Positions 39,134-63,439 of a stretch of 64,000 nt of DNA are shown one piece after another. A model generated the notes under the pieces. The model saw nothing but the letters and a program-made list of their open reading frames with translations. It ran no database searches and was not told the origin of the DNA. Position numbers and translations under genes: made by a program. The DNA lies in contig CM024191.1 of the NCBI GenBank assembly GCA_013433145.1, forward strand, positions 2,124,501 to 2,188,500, read 5' to 3'. How positions within the stretch are numbered: position 1 is the stretch's first letter; the number at the start of each line of letters is the position of its first letter. The stretch is from Ascaris suum. Its lineage: Eukaryota > Nematoda > Chromadorea > Rhabditida > Ascarididae.

Positions 39134-42100
39134 GACCGCATTTAGCGGTTACGTAGTGAGTGTGGAAAAACGAGTTGCTGTAATGGAGCAAAAGCAGTGA
39201 TTTTAATAGGCATTCATATAAGGGCGTACGATCCCCGCTTTGACCGTACCCTCAGTTTGTCACTGAAGGATTTGCAAATTGTGTGCAATCTGGCAACAAC
39301 ACAAGAGGTTAAGGTTTTTTATTCAGCCTTAAAAAATCAACAATACTAACGGTTGAGGTGGATAACATGACGGCAGGAGGGAGGGAGAGGGGGGGCATTG
39401 GTTCACAATTTTTTGATCATCTCTTAAATCCAAACTGAGAGGACCACAAGAAGTTGGTAAATGCATGAGTGAATATCAAGCTCACAATCCTGTGCAATTC
39501 CCTCTGCCATAAAGAATTCCCTAACAAACAGGTATTAGCAATGTGAATGGAAAACCCTGAAAGTGAAACTCTTAAGCGGTCGTATTACTGGCAGTTTGTC
39601 AATAGCTACTATATCAAGAAGCCTGAAGATGTGGCCGATTTTGCGCATTCATTTTCGCAAGCGCTATTGCAGTGACAAGCCATTAGTTTCCAGTACTTCA
39701 GTTTTTCTGCTTTCAATTATTTCTAGTGTTCCTTCTTTATGATTACAGCTTCACTTTATATCAAACTTCAAAAGATATAGCCTTCAAGTTGATCAAAGTC
39801 ATATTTGAATAATAATGGTGTCAATAAACAATGAATGAGACCCAGAAAACGGAAAAGATCGCCGCAATTTCCGCTCAACATATCCTATGTTTTGCTGTTT
39901 TGCACGTTTTGTTCGAAAGGCAAATTAGCGATGCCAGTAGGCACTTGACTACATCCAGCCCCTCCCAACTCAACGATCGAGTGCGCTGTCGCCTAAGGTG
40001 CTATCGTGTAGAGTGCCACTACCACTTCAGCGGTACTTAAGGGTTGGCTACCCACAGCCCTTAGTGGGTGTGAGACCGGCTTTGATCCGCTATCTGTACG
40101 GAACTGAGGCACCATCATGTTCACTTCTGACTGCAATTAACCCCTCTTCAGTACTCGCTAGACGTCCCTATTTTGCGCTCTTTCCACACCACTGGGTTGC
40201 CACCCGCGCTTAGTCATTGAGGAACCGATGTGCAACATTTTACATGCGTGCACTCTGTATCTTCATGACGGCAACCGATAAAAATTTTGTTCACTCGGTA
40301 ACCAATATGAAGTGCTGGTTTGCAAGGGGAATTTGTTGAAATCGAATACATATAAAAAACGTCTCATGTTTACTGATCATAGGCATTCAGAAAAAGCGAG
40401 CTTCGATTGTAATTAAAAGTCGACCAGCCGGTACTTTTTGGTTAGTGGAAACTGGTCGGAATTTCGATTTTCAAGTGGAGCTCCGCTTAAGCAGTTTTGT
40501 TACAAGGATTGTGCAGAACTAGTTTTGACCGGTGTAGTCATACTTTATGTAACATTATGCCAACACCAACAATAAATAGATAACAAGTTAAGGACTCTCA
40601 GCATTGACTCAACCAAGGTAAAATAGATAACGACGGCGGGACCATGGAAGAACACGGTAGTGAATGACTCGTAGCGAATGAGAGATCGGGAGCTTCCCTG
40701 GAAAAGCAGAGTAAAAGCGAAAGCCGAGAAAGAAGAGTGGGACAGATTGTGAGATGAGAAGCCATGAGTTGTCTGAAAGCCGAGGAGTGCTCGTTAAATT
40801 CTGGCTATCTGATATTTCATTCTCTCCAAACGAACAAGATCCTCTCAGCCAACTTTGCCAAGTTCATTTTATCAGTTTTTAAGGAAATGACTTCATAAAC
40901 CTCGGTCACCTACTCCACTTTCAATTTCATGCAAAACTGACATATTAAATCGAAAACTTCTGCACATGTAATCGTCTTTCCACAAGCACACCCTAATTAC
41001 TCCATGCTTATAAATAATAGTTTCCAGGAAACTAAGGATGAAGTATGCATCTTTCTACGCAGAAGAATCATTCCGACACAACTATTAGCTAAAGTTCCGA
41101 ATTCCACATTATTTCCTCTCGAATGGTGGCCTGGTGCAATTAATCTTTGCCAAACGATTCCCCACGCCCCCACGCCCACGTCTACAAAAACCTGTGGTTA
41201 AAAATGCTCAAATGCGTGAAGTCGTTTGATTAACATTTTCTTTTCAAAATTCGACCGTTCGCCTTAATTGAATGACGCATTATCAAGTTGTGCGAATTCG
41301 CAAATAAAATTGCGATCACGCACGTCGTCGTGAATTGATACCTATCTCAATAACACCTATCTATATTCAAGCTTTGCTTCGATTTAGCTACAGGTGTAAT
41401 AAGCGAAGAGTCAAAACGAAGGAAAACGTCCCTTTATTCAAGACATACCTTTCGCAAGCTGGTTTTTCCCTCCAGTGCTTATATAACAATCAAATTATTA
41501 ATGATTAACAAACATTCAAAGTTATAATATGAAATGTTTTTCCTCAATCGCACGTTAAGAGAATTCTGAATTTAAAACAACAAACAGCGCAAACCCTCTA
41601 TCAGTCATGTACCGCAGTACAAAGTGGGACTGGTCAACCCTTCATATCGGAATAATGAGGTATGCGCACTCTAACCGATCCCACTGACACATCTCACAAT
41701 AGATCAATCACTTTATTTCCCTCTTCGGGCACTTTATTGTCGGCATAGTATTGGAGCTACTGGGTAAATCACATTCATACAACGATATTCTTTCGATATT
41801 GGAGGACAAGATTTTATCTTTTATTTGCTGAACTACTGCTAATATTAACATGCAATGTTCTTGCTCGCGTCATTTTTCATTCTAACTGTTGTTTTTATTT
41901 CTTTCTTATATACGTTTACTGCAAATTGGATGAAGGGTGGGGGGAGGAATCCTCTTCATTCATGAATCCGGTATCTACCAGCGCATAGAACAATTGGTGC
42001 GATGTAATGAAAGCAACCGATTAAAATGTCCTTCATAGTACAGCGTGAGTGCTTTTTGAAAGAGTTGGAATGAAAAGAAAAACTTGCAAATTAACTCACT

Positions 42101-45100
42101 TCTGAAGGAAAAATACACAGAAGAATTGGGGCAATAGATAATAAACAAAATGATTTTTGATTTCGGATGACGTTTTCCTCTGATGAAATATTTTTAACGC
42201 AGTGAGTTTTGGGCAAATTATTTCCCTCTACATAGAACATTTTCGTCATCCGTCTAGAGGTCCATTTCAAACTAGATGCGAAAATGGAATGGCCTACTCT
42301 TTGTTGTGTTCAAAGTACTCGTACTCTTCGTAAGTTCTTGTACGTGTATGTGTTCACCATTTTTGATTTGATCTTTGATTATAAAATCTCGATGAGTTCT
42401 CAAGAATATCCAGGAGAATCCACCGAATTTCCGAGTTCCAATACGTCCAAAAACAATCTATAGCAGATTATCCAATATTGACAGAAATGATCCAGCTCAT
42501 GATCCCTAACCCTTCTTATTAGTGAGTGTTTATATCAATTTCAATATTTTCGTGTGCTTTCTTGAAATGCATCAAATGGCATGAAATTGAAAGAATTTTC
42601 GCAAAGGGAAGGCTGAATGCAGTTTTATGCAAACAACAACCGATGTGCATGTTAAAAGGAGAGTTTTTGAAGGTCACTTGTGCTTTATGGAGGCGGTATC
42701 TTCGTTTCTATGCGAATCTGAGATGATCTTTCCTTTAGTGGTTGCTGATTTGAAAAAAAAAGGCGTTTTTGTATGAGATATCAGAATATCCCGCTTGTCA
42801 TCTGAGCAACATGCACCTTTAGCTTTATTTTCTCCTGAAGTGATTTCTTTAGCAAGGTCATCAACGCTTTTCACTCCCCACTTCCTCCCTCCCATCTCCA
42901 TCCTCTTCGCGGAAAAAAAAAAGAGACAACTGAAGACGATTTTGAGTTCTCGTTTACTTCGATGTTCACTCATTGAACAAAATCATTTGCACATTGAGAA
43001 CAAGTTTTCCATATGAATGTCACCAGTGAAAACTATTGAGAGAATTTCAACATTCACTAATAGAAGACAATTTTTGCAATTCGTTTTTCATATTTCTCAT
43101 CAATGAAATATCAATATGCCAATAAGAATATGGCATTTTTTGAAGAATTTCTTTTCGAATCTTTTATCTCAGATATTCTCAACTTTTTAGTCGCTATAGA
43201 AATAAACAATTCTTATGCATTACGAATAGATGGTAAATATTTTACTAAAGAAACATGAAATAGCTTTCAAAAAAATCAACATCTTTTGATAAATTTAAGG
43301 CTCCATTCTAATAGGTCCTATCGCAAAGCGTCTCTTCTATTCAGCAGTTAAGCATATTTCGTCTTATTGATCGACTAAACTCAATAAGATTTCGCAGAAT
43401 TTTTATGCGTGATGATAGGCAGCAGTAGTATATAATTATATTTAAATGCAAATCTCGAGTTTAATTAGATGAGGAATCCTTCGTCCAATAGCTCATTGAT
43501 CGTATACAGCTTGCTCTTACTTTGCAAATTGGACGCTGAGGGCTGCAATTAGCACCTTCTCGGAGTTCGATTATTTTTTTAAAACTAAAATCCGTTTGAA
43601 TCATTACCTTAGATAAGCTCACTTCCACCCGATTTCCGGAGGGGCGATACTGCGGAAGAGTAGTATAGAGACGATGAAATAAGGAATGGCAACAGAAAAA
43701 AATGTATGGAAAGCTGCAATCGAAAGGATGTGTCATTATAAGCGCTAATATAGGAAGATGCAACGCCAACATATTTTTCTACGCAACGAAGAAGGTGCAT
43801 GGCCCTTTCTGTTGTTATAAGGAAGGCGCAACGGACTCTAGTATGAACAATAAAAGAAGAAGGACGCAGAACTTCCGTGGCTTTATGTAAATACTTGGAG
43901 GAAACTCTGCATTCTTGGAACCTTGTGAATTGGAATAGAATCATTCGATGGGTCTTGAGTGTGAGGATTTCTAAGGGATTCATTTTCGTTCCATGGCGCC
44001 CGTGAATCGTGCGTTATGCCCGTTTGAAAGACCTCTCATCTCGCTCGTTCGCCAAAATTGAGAATACAACAGATACTGAGGAAATGGATACGGAGACGAT
44101 AAGTTGAGCCATGACTCGGACGATCTCGCACCAACTTCGTTTGGAATAGAAGAACAGAATTGAAGCATAACTGCCTATCTGGAGCAGAACATGGGGCTGT
44201 CATTCTCGGCTATTAATGGTTGTATTGCTACACAATCAAGTAAACTCGAGGCATTTCTGCCCACTTGAAGCTTGCCTAATGTGTTTCTAGGCATAGAAGA
44301 ACAATGAAAAACTCCCATGAAATTCAAATACGCATAACACAAGTGGCAGCTACTCTACTCCAAAAGTATGCTGTATTCGGCACAGCTCTGAAGTGCAACT
44401 AATTCCCGCTCAATTATTAATTAATTTTCACTGGTAAATGCACACAATAAAGGTTTCACAATATGCGTCTGAGAGTTCGAATGATCATATTCTCCACCTT
44501 CCCATTTCAGTTGAAGTGCATTCCCACATATGCAAGCAACTTCAGTTAACCACGGAAAGTTCTAACCTGAGCAGAACTAACTCATATGAGGATTGCACTT
44601 AATAGCAAAATATCACGTTGTTCGGACGGTGACACGTGTCAACAAAGCTTTTGCACTCGATTTGACGTAAGCCGGATTGCACATGTGATCAAGGAAAATC
44701 AACGAAATGATAAGTGAGCTGTGTTGATAGCCATTCTGCATGCTTTCATTTTTTTTTTCATCACTAGCTGGGATTAATGAGCATAAATGACACATCCTCA
44801 AACTTTACAACTAATGGGAGTAAAATTAAAGAATTCAGATCAGGTAAATTTATATACGAAATTAACTGCTTTTCAAGTCTTCAAGGTCTAATCTCATCGT
44901 TTTCAAGCATGTGGCGTTACGCTTAATTTATTTCGCCAGATCAACAAATCATTGCAATAAGAATAGCGGAACGAATTTTTGCGGAATGTGCGGCAGACCA
45001 CCAGCAATGCCACGCTCAACGATCGGACTTCAGCATTTTTCGATATACGCTGAACACAGATTTTAGTCGAAATTTACCGCCCCGCAAAAATGCTCTGTCT

Positions 45101-48100
45101 TTGTATGCAAATTTATTATTTTCTTGCCCTTGTCACTCACTCATGTCTCATATCCCAGTTTATTTTATGCTTTTTTCAATATCAATTAATTATAGCACTT
45201 TATTGTCTCATAATATCGATGTCAAAAATCGATTCACATCGTCTTCATTCAGTCGCATTTATATTCCCTCAATTAGCCAGTGAATCTTTAATCTTTTGTT
45301 GCTAACGGATATCCTACTGTTAAAGAAGTCATCCTCATTCGCTAAACTCATCGGAACTAGAGTAGAGGTGTCAACCGCAAATATATGTTCTACAATCCAA
45401 TGCCCTCCGTATCGTTGAACAAGCTTTCTCGCTTGCTTGAGCACAACTCTTTCACAGTGTTCGTAATCGAGTTTACACTTTTTTGAGATGGTTCGTCATT
45501 TTCGGCGATTATTTTAAGAACGAACGATTATTTCTCTGAAAAAACCTTAATGAGCTTAAGAGGACAATCCGTGGAATGCAAGTGGATGATCGGAACTATC
45601 GATTCCATTAAAACAGTGATCAAGGAGTGACATCCTGCGGTCGTTTTTTTTTTGTCTGACTTTCTGCTGGAGATACATAATTTCTGAACTTTTTTCCAAA
45701 ATTTCAAATTGTGGGAGGTGACGCTAAATTTCTTTGAAAGCATAAAGTGTAGAATATAAACTCGCATTCCAAACATATGAAAAGCTGTGGATAAGTAGAA
45801 GAAGAAAACTGATTGCGAAAAACACTAACCCATCTTCTCCTCCCTCCCTCGACCCATCCCCTTCACCACTTCACCATTAAAATGCATCTTACTAACTTAT
45901 TTCATCGTTGATCTGATCACTAGATTGCCGGCCTGATTCGCTGTTGACCGCATTACACTCGATGCCATAGACAAACGTTTATTCGTCAAATACGACGCGT
46001 ACATAAAGCAACGGCTCACCGACACATTGCTCCACTCAACTGTCGTACAAAAAACACAGCTGTTGCTGAATCAAAGTAATAAAAAATCAGCCTCCTTCCA
46101 GTCGAGAAGGAGATAATTCCTTTTTATGTTTCTACATTAATATTTCTAAGGCACTCCTCCAATCAAGTAAATGCATGAAACAGAAGCCTCCATGAGCATC
46201 CAGATTGGAAAACTCAATGTGTATTCACTCAGCGATTTTCCAAACAAGTGCATTCGATCGTGATGTAGAAAAGGTGTGTAGGTAAAGTGCACACAAGCCG
46301 GCAGTAGAGGAATGGCCACACCGAAACCAGAGTCCTCAACTCGCGATCAGGGAGGAAAATTTCGAAAGAGAAGCTCGTCAGTTAACCGCAAGAAAAAAGA
46401 AAGGACATAGAGCATGTTTCCCATACCAAACTCCTTCCGTCGCACTCACATTCTCTATAAGCCTATGCTCTAATACGCAGAATGTGAGTTTCTTCAAAGT
46501 TCTTTCAGAAGAATTGCAAATTTGGCCTTTGCTGTTTTGAAGCAGGGAATTAGTACCAAGTACCGGATAAAAAAATAGTACGGAAAACACAATAATTAAA
46601 CGTAAGTATGGTAGCTAGAAGCAAGTCTTTCAATACCATTCGGTAAAGAAGAACTCTCAGGTAATCAGTGTATGTTGCATCAAATGAACTCTAGAAACGT
46701 AAACGAGCGTCCTGGAAGTCGTTTGACGATAAACGCATCAGTAGCCAATTCTTCCACGCTTACCATATTCAGAGCATTAGCTCATTTACGAAGTTGAGTT
46801 TTGTTGAGTGAATTTCTCGCATTACTCACTGACGTTCGAAACTTTGCAGTCTTGGAATAAGAAATATTTCATAAGCAGCGTATCTAAGTTTGATACTGAA
46901 ATATTACGTCGTTTAATCCAAAAAAAAAACACACACACGCCTGTGGATAGAACTCTTCGACTGTTCTTCTGGAGGAATTATGCAAGGTGACTTCTTGTAG
47001 ATGGAATCGCAAATGAATACCAAAATGATGAATAAACACAACAACCATTGTCACTAAACATTCGCAAGTTCATTATGCCGCCGGCATGAACACATTAGTT
47101 TTCAAGGGTTTTACGTTCAAACATTTTCACTGTGAGCGATTAGACATGATTCCTATCGGTTTATTAATTTGAAAAGTGCTTGGATTTACTTCAGCGGTAG
47201 GAATTTGTTAGCTGTCGATTCACTCATCAAGATTTGCATGTAAACGGCCAGAATTGTTTAAATGAACTTCGCCTTGCTGAACTTGATGATCTTGATTAAA
47301 TTTCTTTTATCGTTACAGAAAAGCCGCTTATCGCAGCATGTATTAACAGAATAAACGCTTCAATAACTCTTCCAAAATGCACATACAGGATTTTCAAACG
47401 TTGTTCCTCTAAGGGTTGATGGTTGAAAATGAACTTGGCCGAACTATTACTTTGGGAAACAGTCGCGACGGATACGTAGTTTCAAGCAGTTATATACTTA
47501 CCTTGATTAGGCAGTGATTGACGACGAAACGTGGCGTATCAGATGCAGAGCCATGTATCACTCTAGATCCCAACATCTATGCGCCTTCACACAATAATTG
47601 AAAAGACCTCTGCTCCTTGAGAGCGCAATTTTTGCTCCATGAAACCGAACCTCGCTATCTAATAAGTTGTAGCTCGCAAAATGAAGTAAACGAATGAATT
47701 ATTTCTAGCAAGCGGAAGCGAGAACCAGGATTGCATTACCAAACAATAATATCGACGAGAAGCGTGGAAGATGTCGGAACACGCGCATCGCGCATTGCAA
47801 ATTTAATGAGCCCTGGTGGTTTTTTAAGGTGCCACCTCTGCAACGTTTCGCATATATAAAGGCAAACCGGCGATCCCAAACTTAGACAGGTGTTGCCAAA
47901 TCACCCTCCTCGAAGCGGTGACATAGTGCTGAGCGGTTCGTATGTCCTTCTAGTCGTCTGTATGCTATTTTCTGCTATCCATTTCATTCTCCTCATGATA
48001 GCCATAGGCGACATTGCCTGGACTATTTAAACTTTTACGTAGGTTAAAGTGTCTTCATAAGTGAACTCCAACAGCTGTGGATTGTGCTCAATTTTCGATT

Positions 48101-51100
48101 GTTTCGGCCGTCACTATGTTACACAGTACTAATCGGTCTTCATTTTCACAAATAACTTTAGATATTTATCTTTTCGTCTTTATAAAACCTTGCATTCTTT
48201 TAATATTGTAATTTCAGTGTTTTATTTGAAATTGTTGGTATGATCGATGAGCTGCCACGTGCATAACAAAAAATCACTTCTCATTCAATGGTCTACTCTT
48301 TCATTAAAATATTTCGCATTCCTAATCATCAATTTTTTTCTATAGTTTTGATTATTGCCATATTTTTTGGGCTCTGGTTAGAGGAAAATCTTGCTTTTTT
48401 TTAAACCTCACTCTTCAAAGATTTCCTCTTTTTTCTCAAATGGAATGTTTCTCTGTCTCTATTATTAGTCGTTCGTTTCCTTCAAACTCTTGGTGGAATT
48501 TTCCATGCTTGCCTAAACTCTACTGCATATAAATATTTTTGTATTGGTGCCTTCAGAACAAGTTTTCGACGCACTGAAAAAATCAGAAAATTCACAGCAA
48601 TTCATATGATAAACGCATCCACTACGATTCTAGCAAAATGCTGTAGTAATGATTAGCACCTGCGGTGACTCATTTGGAAATCTTTTGCTTAAGCGTATCA
48701 CTTAAAATTTTTGTTGAGTTCTACGCGGATTCAAGAACTGAATGAGCAATTTCGCCATATTGCGCTTCCGTCGATATTTCTGCGAAAGAACACCCCCCAA
48801 ATTCTATGTAAATACTAGAATTTGTGCTCCTCACTCACGATACAGCATTCCTTGTCGTTCTTCGTACTGTTGTTGTATAAGAGTGCTTGATGTTTGATTG
48901 ATAGATGCGCTATGTGCTATAATGTGTGGCGATCTTATCTATGGAATAGCATGCAACATAGAAGAACAATGAAGAGATAAACTTGCGATTCGAGTCGTCA
49001 TGCAAGGACATTTGCAGCTCACTTTCAATAAGAACAAAAAAAACTTTAAAATATGGGTTGATGGGAATCTCATAGCAATATGGAAATAAATACGATTATT
49101 AATGATTTCTACTGTTTGCTAGTCTGGTTAATAATGGTGAAAAATATTTGCCACAATCACTTGTCTTAACATTTCTCACTTTTTCTGGCGGGGAATGATG
49201 AATAGAAAGAAAACGAGCATTGAAATATTTTCAAAAAAATATTTTGAGCGTTGATATATGCATGAGCAAGAATTAAAAAGATAAACCTCACAGGTGAAAA
49301 ACGTTAAGAGAATCCCGAATGGCTAAACAAATACGAAAGAGAAGCGGAATCGTTAACCTTAATCATCCCAACAAACTTTTCACAGCACTAATCAACAACG
49401 ATCAACTTTTTAATAGAATGCTTAAAATCTCTGTCGTTCTACCTCTTAGGTGAAAGTGTCTTTAGTTAGGAATTTTTCAGCAAAAATATATGGACGAATA
49501 AAAAGCATGGTTTACATAGGAATTCACACTCCTTCATATAATACCTAGAAGGGGAGCTAGAATTAGTTGTGTCCCAGGTCAGAGGGCAGAAACATTAGGT
49601 GTGCTGTCGCTTATGTAGGCACCGTTCGATGAGGTGCTCGAAAACAACAGTCATTAAAAGCGCAAAAAGAGTGGGATTTGCTGGTCCTAACGTTGTCGAA
49701 GATCCACGCAAAAATTGCAACGTATCACAATGAGGCGGCTGGTTTTCCTTTTTTTTTTGTTCGAAAATATTTTCGGGAATTTTTTGTTCTTCATTCGCCG
49801 TCATTTTAATCAAACACCATTATCATGTGAGCAAATCTTCTCCCTTATTCAACATGATCAAACAGCAACGAAACTCCTCGATGAAGAGAGCGTGAGGTCG
49901 GATTTCTTTGCGCGTCATCAAATCGTATAAATAAGTGCAATAGGAGACTGTATTCGAAACAAAGTGCTCTGCCGATCGGTTATGATCATTTTGCAGTTTC
50001 CATTTCCTTGTTTTCCTCAGAAAATGAAATTCTATGCGCAATGTTTTATTTCATATTTCGCTTTTATTTGTCTTTCACTAAATACTCTTATTTATTACTG
50101 CATCTAAATTATCGAGTACGCGTTATGTTATAAGTATGAATTTCTAGTTCTTATTGTCATTCTTTTCCATATATGGCAAGCATCTTTGATGGATAGCCCT
50201 TGAGAAATACTTCAAAATCGGGTACTGATATAGCAATGCTGTTCCCATGGAAATTTTTCACAGCTTCATTATTTAGAGATTAGCTATGTTGAAGTAATAC
50301 GAAAGAAATATTGATAGGTGAAAAGTCGGTACTTCAAAGTATTACATCTAGAAATGGAATGTATTTTTGTGTCGTCGAAATTCTATAGATCTATGAGCTC
50401 TTGGCTAAGAAATCCGTTTGAATAGGTGTGTGATCATTCGTTCAATTCAAGCAGTTATTCTCTTTGTAAGCTTCCCATATCGTGAATGTGGTTAAAGTGG
50501 AGAGAAAAGTCGGAAAGAATCCTCTCTCTCCGGGTGGAAATGATTTTCTTAAAGGACATTTTCTTAAAGAAAATATCCTGACCATCTAAATTAATAATGC
50601 TCATAAGGGTTTCGTTTCAAATATTCGTTTGTAAGCTGGCTTCACAAAAATGCAGAATAACCTCAAGAATATTCCTATGAATAATATTCGCTTGCGAATA
50701 ATTCTTAGGTGCTGAGTTAATTTACGAAGTAAATAACATTTTATTGAGTAAATATAAATGAGGATACGAACATAATGTTTTAACGTGACGCATTCACATG
50801 TTGCCCAAATGAATGCAGCCAATGAAACATTCTCAACAACGCTTCAACATCGTTTCGCGTAATGACCAACCGGCCGTAGGGCGTTTTGGACTCATAGAAC
50901 GGAGACATTGCCTCGTCCTTTTTTTTTGCCCCAAAATAACGCCCCAAATTCATTTCACAGGCATACTAAGTGTGTTGTGCTGCAAACGTTGTCCGTCCAC
51001 CGTTAGTCTCTCATCATATGTGCTGTTTAACCTCACTCGTGTGTGAATTTTATGAATGAATAACTTCATATTTACAGCTAACTTCCTCGAGCAGTTCATT

Positions 51101-52642
51101 CAGGTGAAACTTTGTTTGTGGTGAAATAAATGCCCGTGGAAATTCGTCTTTGAGTCGCTTTATCACAATTCTGCGAAATAGATCAGAGGATTAATAGCGA
51201 TGAGTTACAAAAACTATTGAGTAACGATCTGATAGGAGCGAACAATCAAGGTGAATTCTAGAGGAAAAGGAGAAAATGGCAAGATACATGTGAAGCGATC
51301 CGAGAACGATGTGAGATGAAATAAATATCTTTGATTGATTAGGGTAGGAATGCGTAGAACATTTGACGAAGTGAACGCCAACATACAGAGATTTCACTAG
51401 TAGATCATGATTGCGGAAGTAGACGTGAACATTTATTCATCATGTAGTGTATTTATTAATGTCATATATGAGTGACTTATTCATTTTAAAAGATCGACAA
51501 CAACTATATCTCTATTCGATGCAGTTCACTTTGCTCACCTATTCCTGTTCTAATTTGTCTGAATTCATTCACTGTATAGGTTATAAATTAGTGATACATT
51601 TATTAAGAAATGTGTAAAGAAATCCAACAGGAGAAGAAAATTGATGCAAGAGAAATTCTCGTCTTCAAATTCGCTTACGTGATAGATCTTCGGGACGTTA
51701 GCTATAGCAGTGAAACTTTAAACAAGCCTATTCTTACACATGTAAGCACTCTGCCGCTTGCTATTCATCTAATTATATAAATGAGGATGGATATTTCCGT
51801 GGCTATTCAGTGGAGTTCAAAAGTACGTAGTTGTTGGCATTTCAAATGCAGTTTTTGATGATGCTGGATATGGAGAAGAATTTTATTCACTAATCCCTTC
51901 CAATGCTGGAATCGTTATCCATTTATTACTTGATGATGCTATCTCGTGGTCTCAGTTTCTCAGCGCTTCACTTTAGAAACACTTTAAAGTTATTCGTCTT
52001 TTTCGTTATTTTGACTCAAAAGATATAGTGCAACACAGGCGTATATGAAATTGTGCTTCCTCGTGGAATATTTTGGCAAGAGTTCGTGCTGATTCAAAAA
52101 AAAAGTCATAAAGCAGTATTGCAAAGCAAAATCCATGAAGCAATAATCGTTAGAATGAATTTCATTTGTGAACGAAATGAATATTTTTCGACAGATTCAC
52201 TTCCATCGCTTCAGTTGCTTGACAGTATCATTTTGCATCTAACGTCACATGCAATCCAACATGACGCAACACTAAAACCAGCAACTCAAGTGGTACCATT
52301 CGTTTATGAATTTTCGAAATCCGATCATTAGAGACTGGAAAGAGGAATAAAATCCTCTCAACCGGACAAGTAAGGCAATTCCCTTCGTCTCCCATTATTG
52401 CTTCCTTTTCCTAACTATTCGATACCACTCGAAACACTCATTTAATCACAAATGCCTCATTGGCTCATTTATTTCACACGTTTCGTTTGTTTATTTTGTG
52501 CACTCGCAACAACATTTAACAACAATTTTCAACAATGCAACGCTCGCCGTGATTTGTGGCTGATTTTTTTTTCTCTATTTTCTTCGCCATCTTATTTATA
52601 GGTCATCAATGTTTGGATTTTTTTTCTCCTCATTCGATGAAG
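39134..52642. other. Long stretch without a supported gene
   Basis: Apart from the candidate repeat at 39960-40215, only short frames were found. The largest (43609-43983 minus, 124 codons) has no splice support or family resemblance. A TATA-like CATATATAAAGGC lies at about 47851-47863, followed by GC-richer DNA, but no start or exon follows it. Introns of an unseen long gene cannot be excluded. Confidence 0.5.
39960..40215 (-). mobile_element. Candidate dispersed repeat, opposite orientation
   Basis: A GC-rich block unlike its surroundings. In reverse complement it carries GCTGAAGTGGTAGTG, matching the AGCTGAACGGAAGTGGTAGTG region of the 23.9-24.2 kb block. The internal GGGTTGGCTACCCACAGCCC region can fold locally. 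No coding potential was recognised. Confidence 0.35.
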
Positions 52643-52834
52643 TTATACTGTGACGTTAGATAAGAGTGTATACTCAATACGATCGTTGCAGTATATTATT
52701 ATCAAATCGTTGCGATGAGGAATTTTCATTAATTCATATATTGCTGCTAAAATTTGCATTTTCAATTGTGGGTCACTTTGTGATGCGTTTAAGTGACATC
52801 CCATCATCACCACCATAATCATAACCGGTATCAT
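52643..52834 (-). CDS. Possible small secreted or membrane peptide exon
   Basis: A minus-strand ATG at 52834 gives the very hydrophobic start MIPVMIMVVMMGCHLNASQ, then SDPQLKMQILAAIYELMK and IPHRND, 63 codons to the stop. The start looks like a signal peptide and is followed by a sequon (NAS). The frame is open farther upstream with no earlier Met, after an acceptor-like CCATATCAG. It may be a chance open frame in AT-rich DNA. Confidence 0.2.
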   Translation of the reverse strand: MIPVMIMVVMMGCHLNASQSDPQLKMQILAAIYELMKIPHRNDLIIIYCNDRIEYTLLSNVTV

Positions 52835-63382
<10,548 letters not shown>

Positions 63383-63420
63383 TTTGAGCAAAATTTCTGA
63401 GATTCTGAAAATTTTCGTGA

Positions 63421-63426
63421 AATAAA
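63421..63426 (+). promoter_or_regulatory. Candidate polyadenylation signal AATAAA
   Basis: This is a canonical hexamer 39 bases after the TAA of the proposed terminal exon of the acidic secreted protein. AATAAA is frequent by chance in this AT-rich DNA, so support comes only from its position. Confidence 0.4.
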
Positions 63427-63439
63427 AATGCCATCTATG

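Noticed and set aside
43461..44168. Chain of minus-strand frames (up to 124 codons)
   Set aside because: No protein-like order, no splice consensus, and competing plus-strand frames of the same quality.
47840..47960. TATA-like promoter (CATATATAAAGGC) with GC-rich downstream DNA
   Set aside because: No start codon with open frame or exon follows; TATATAA strings are expected by chance in this composition.
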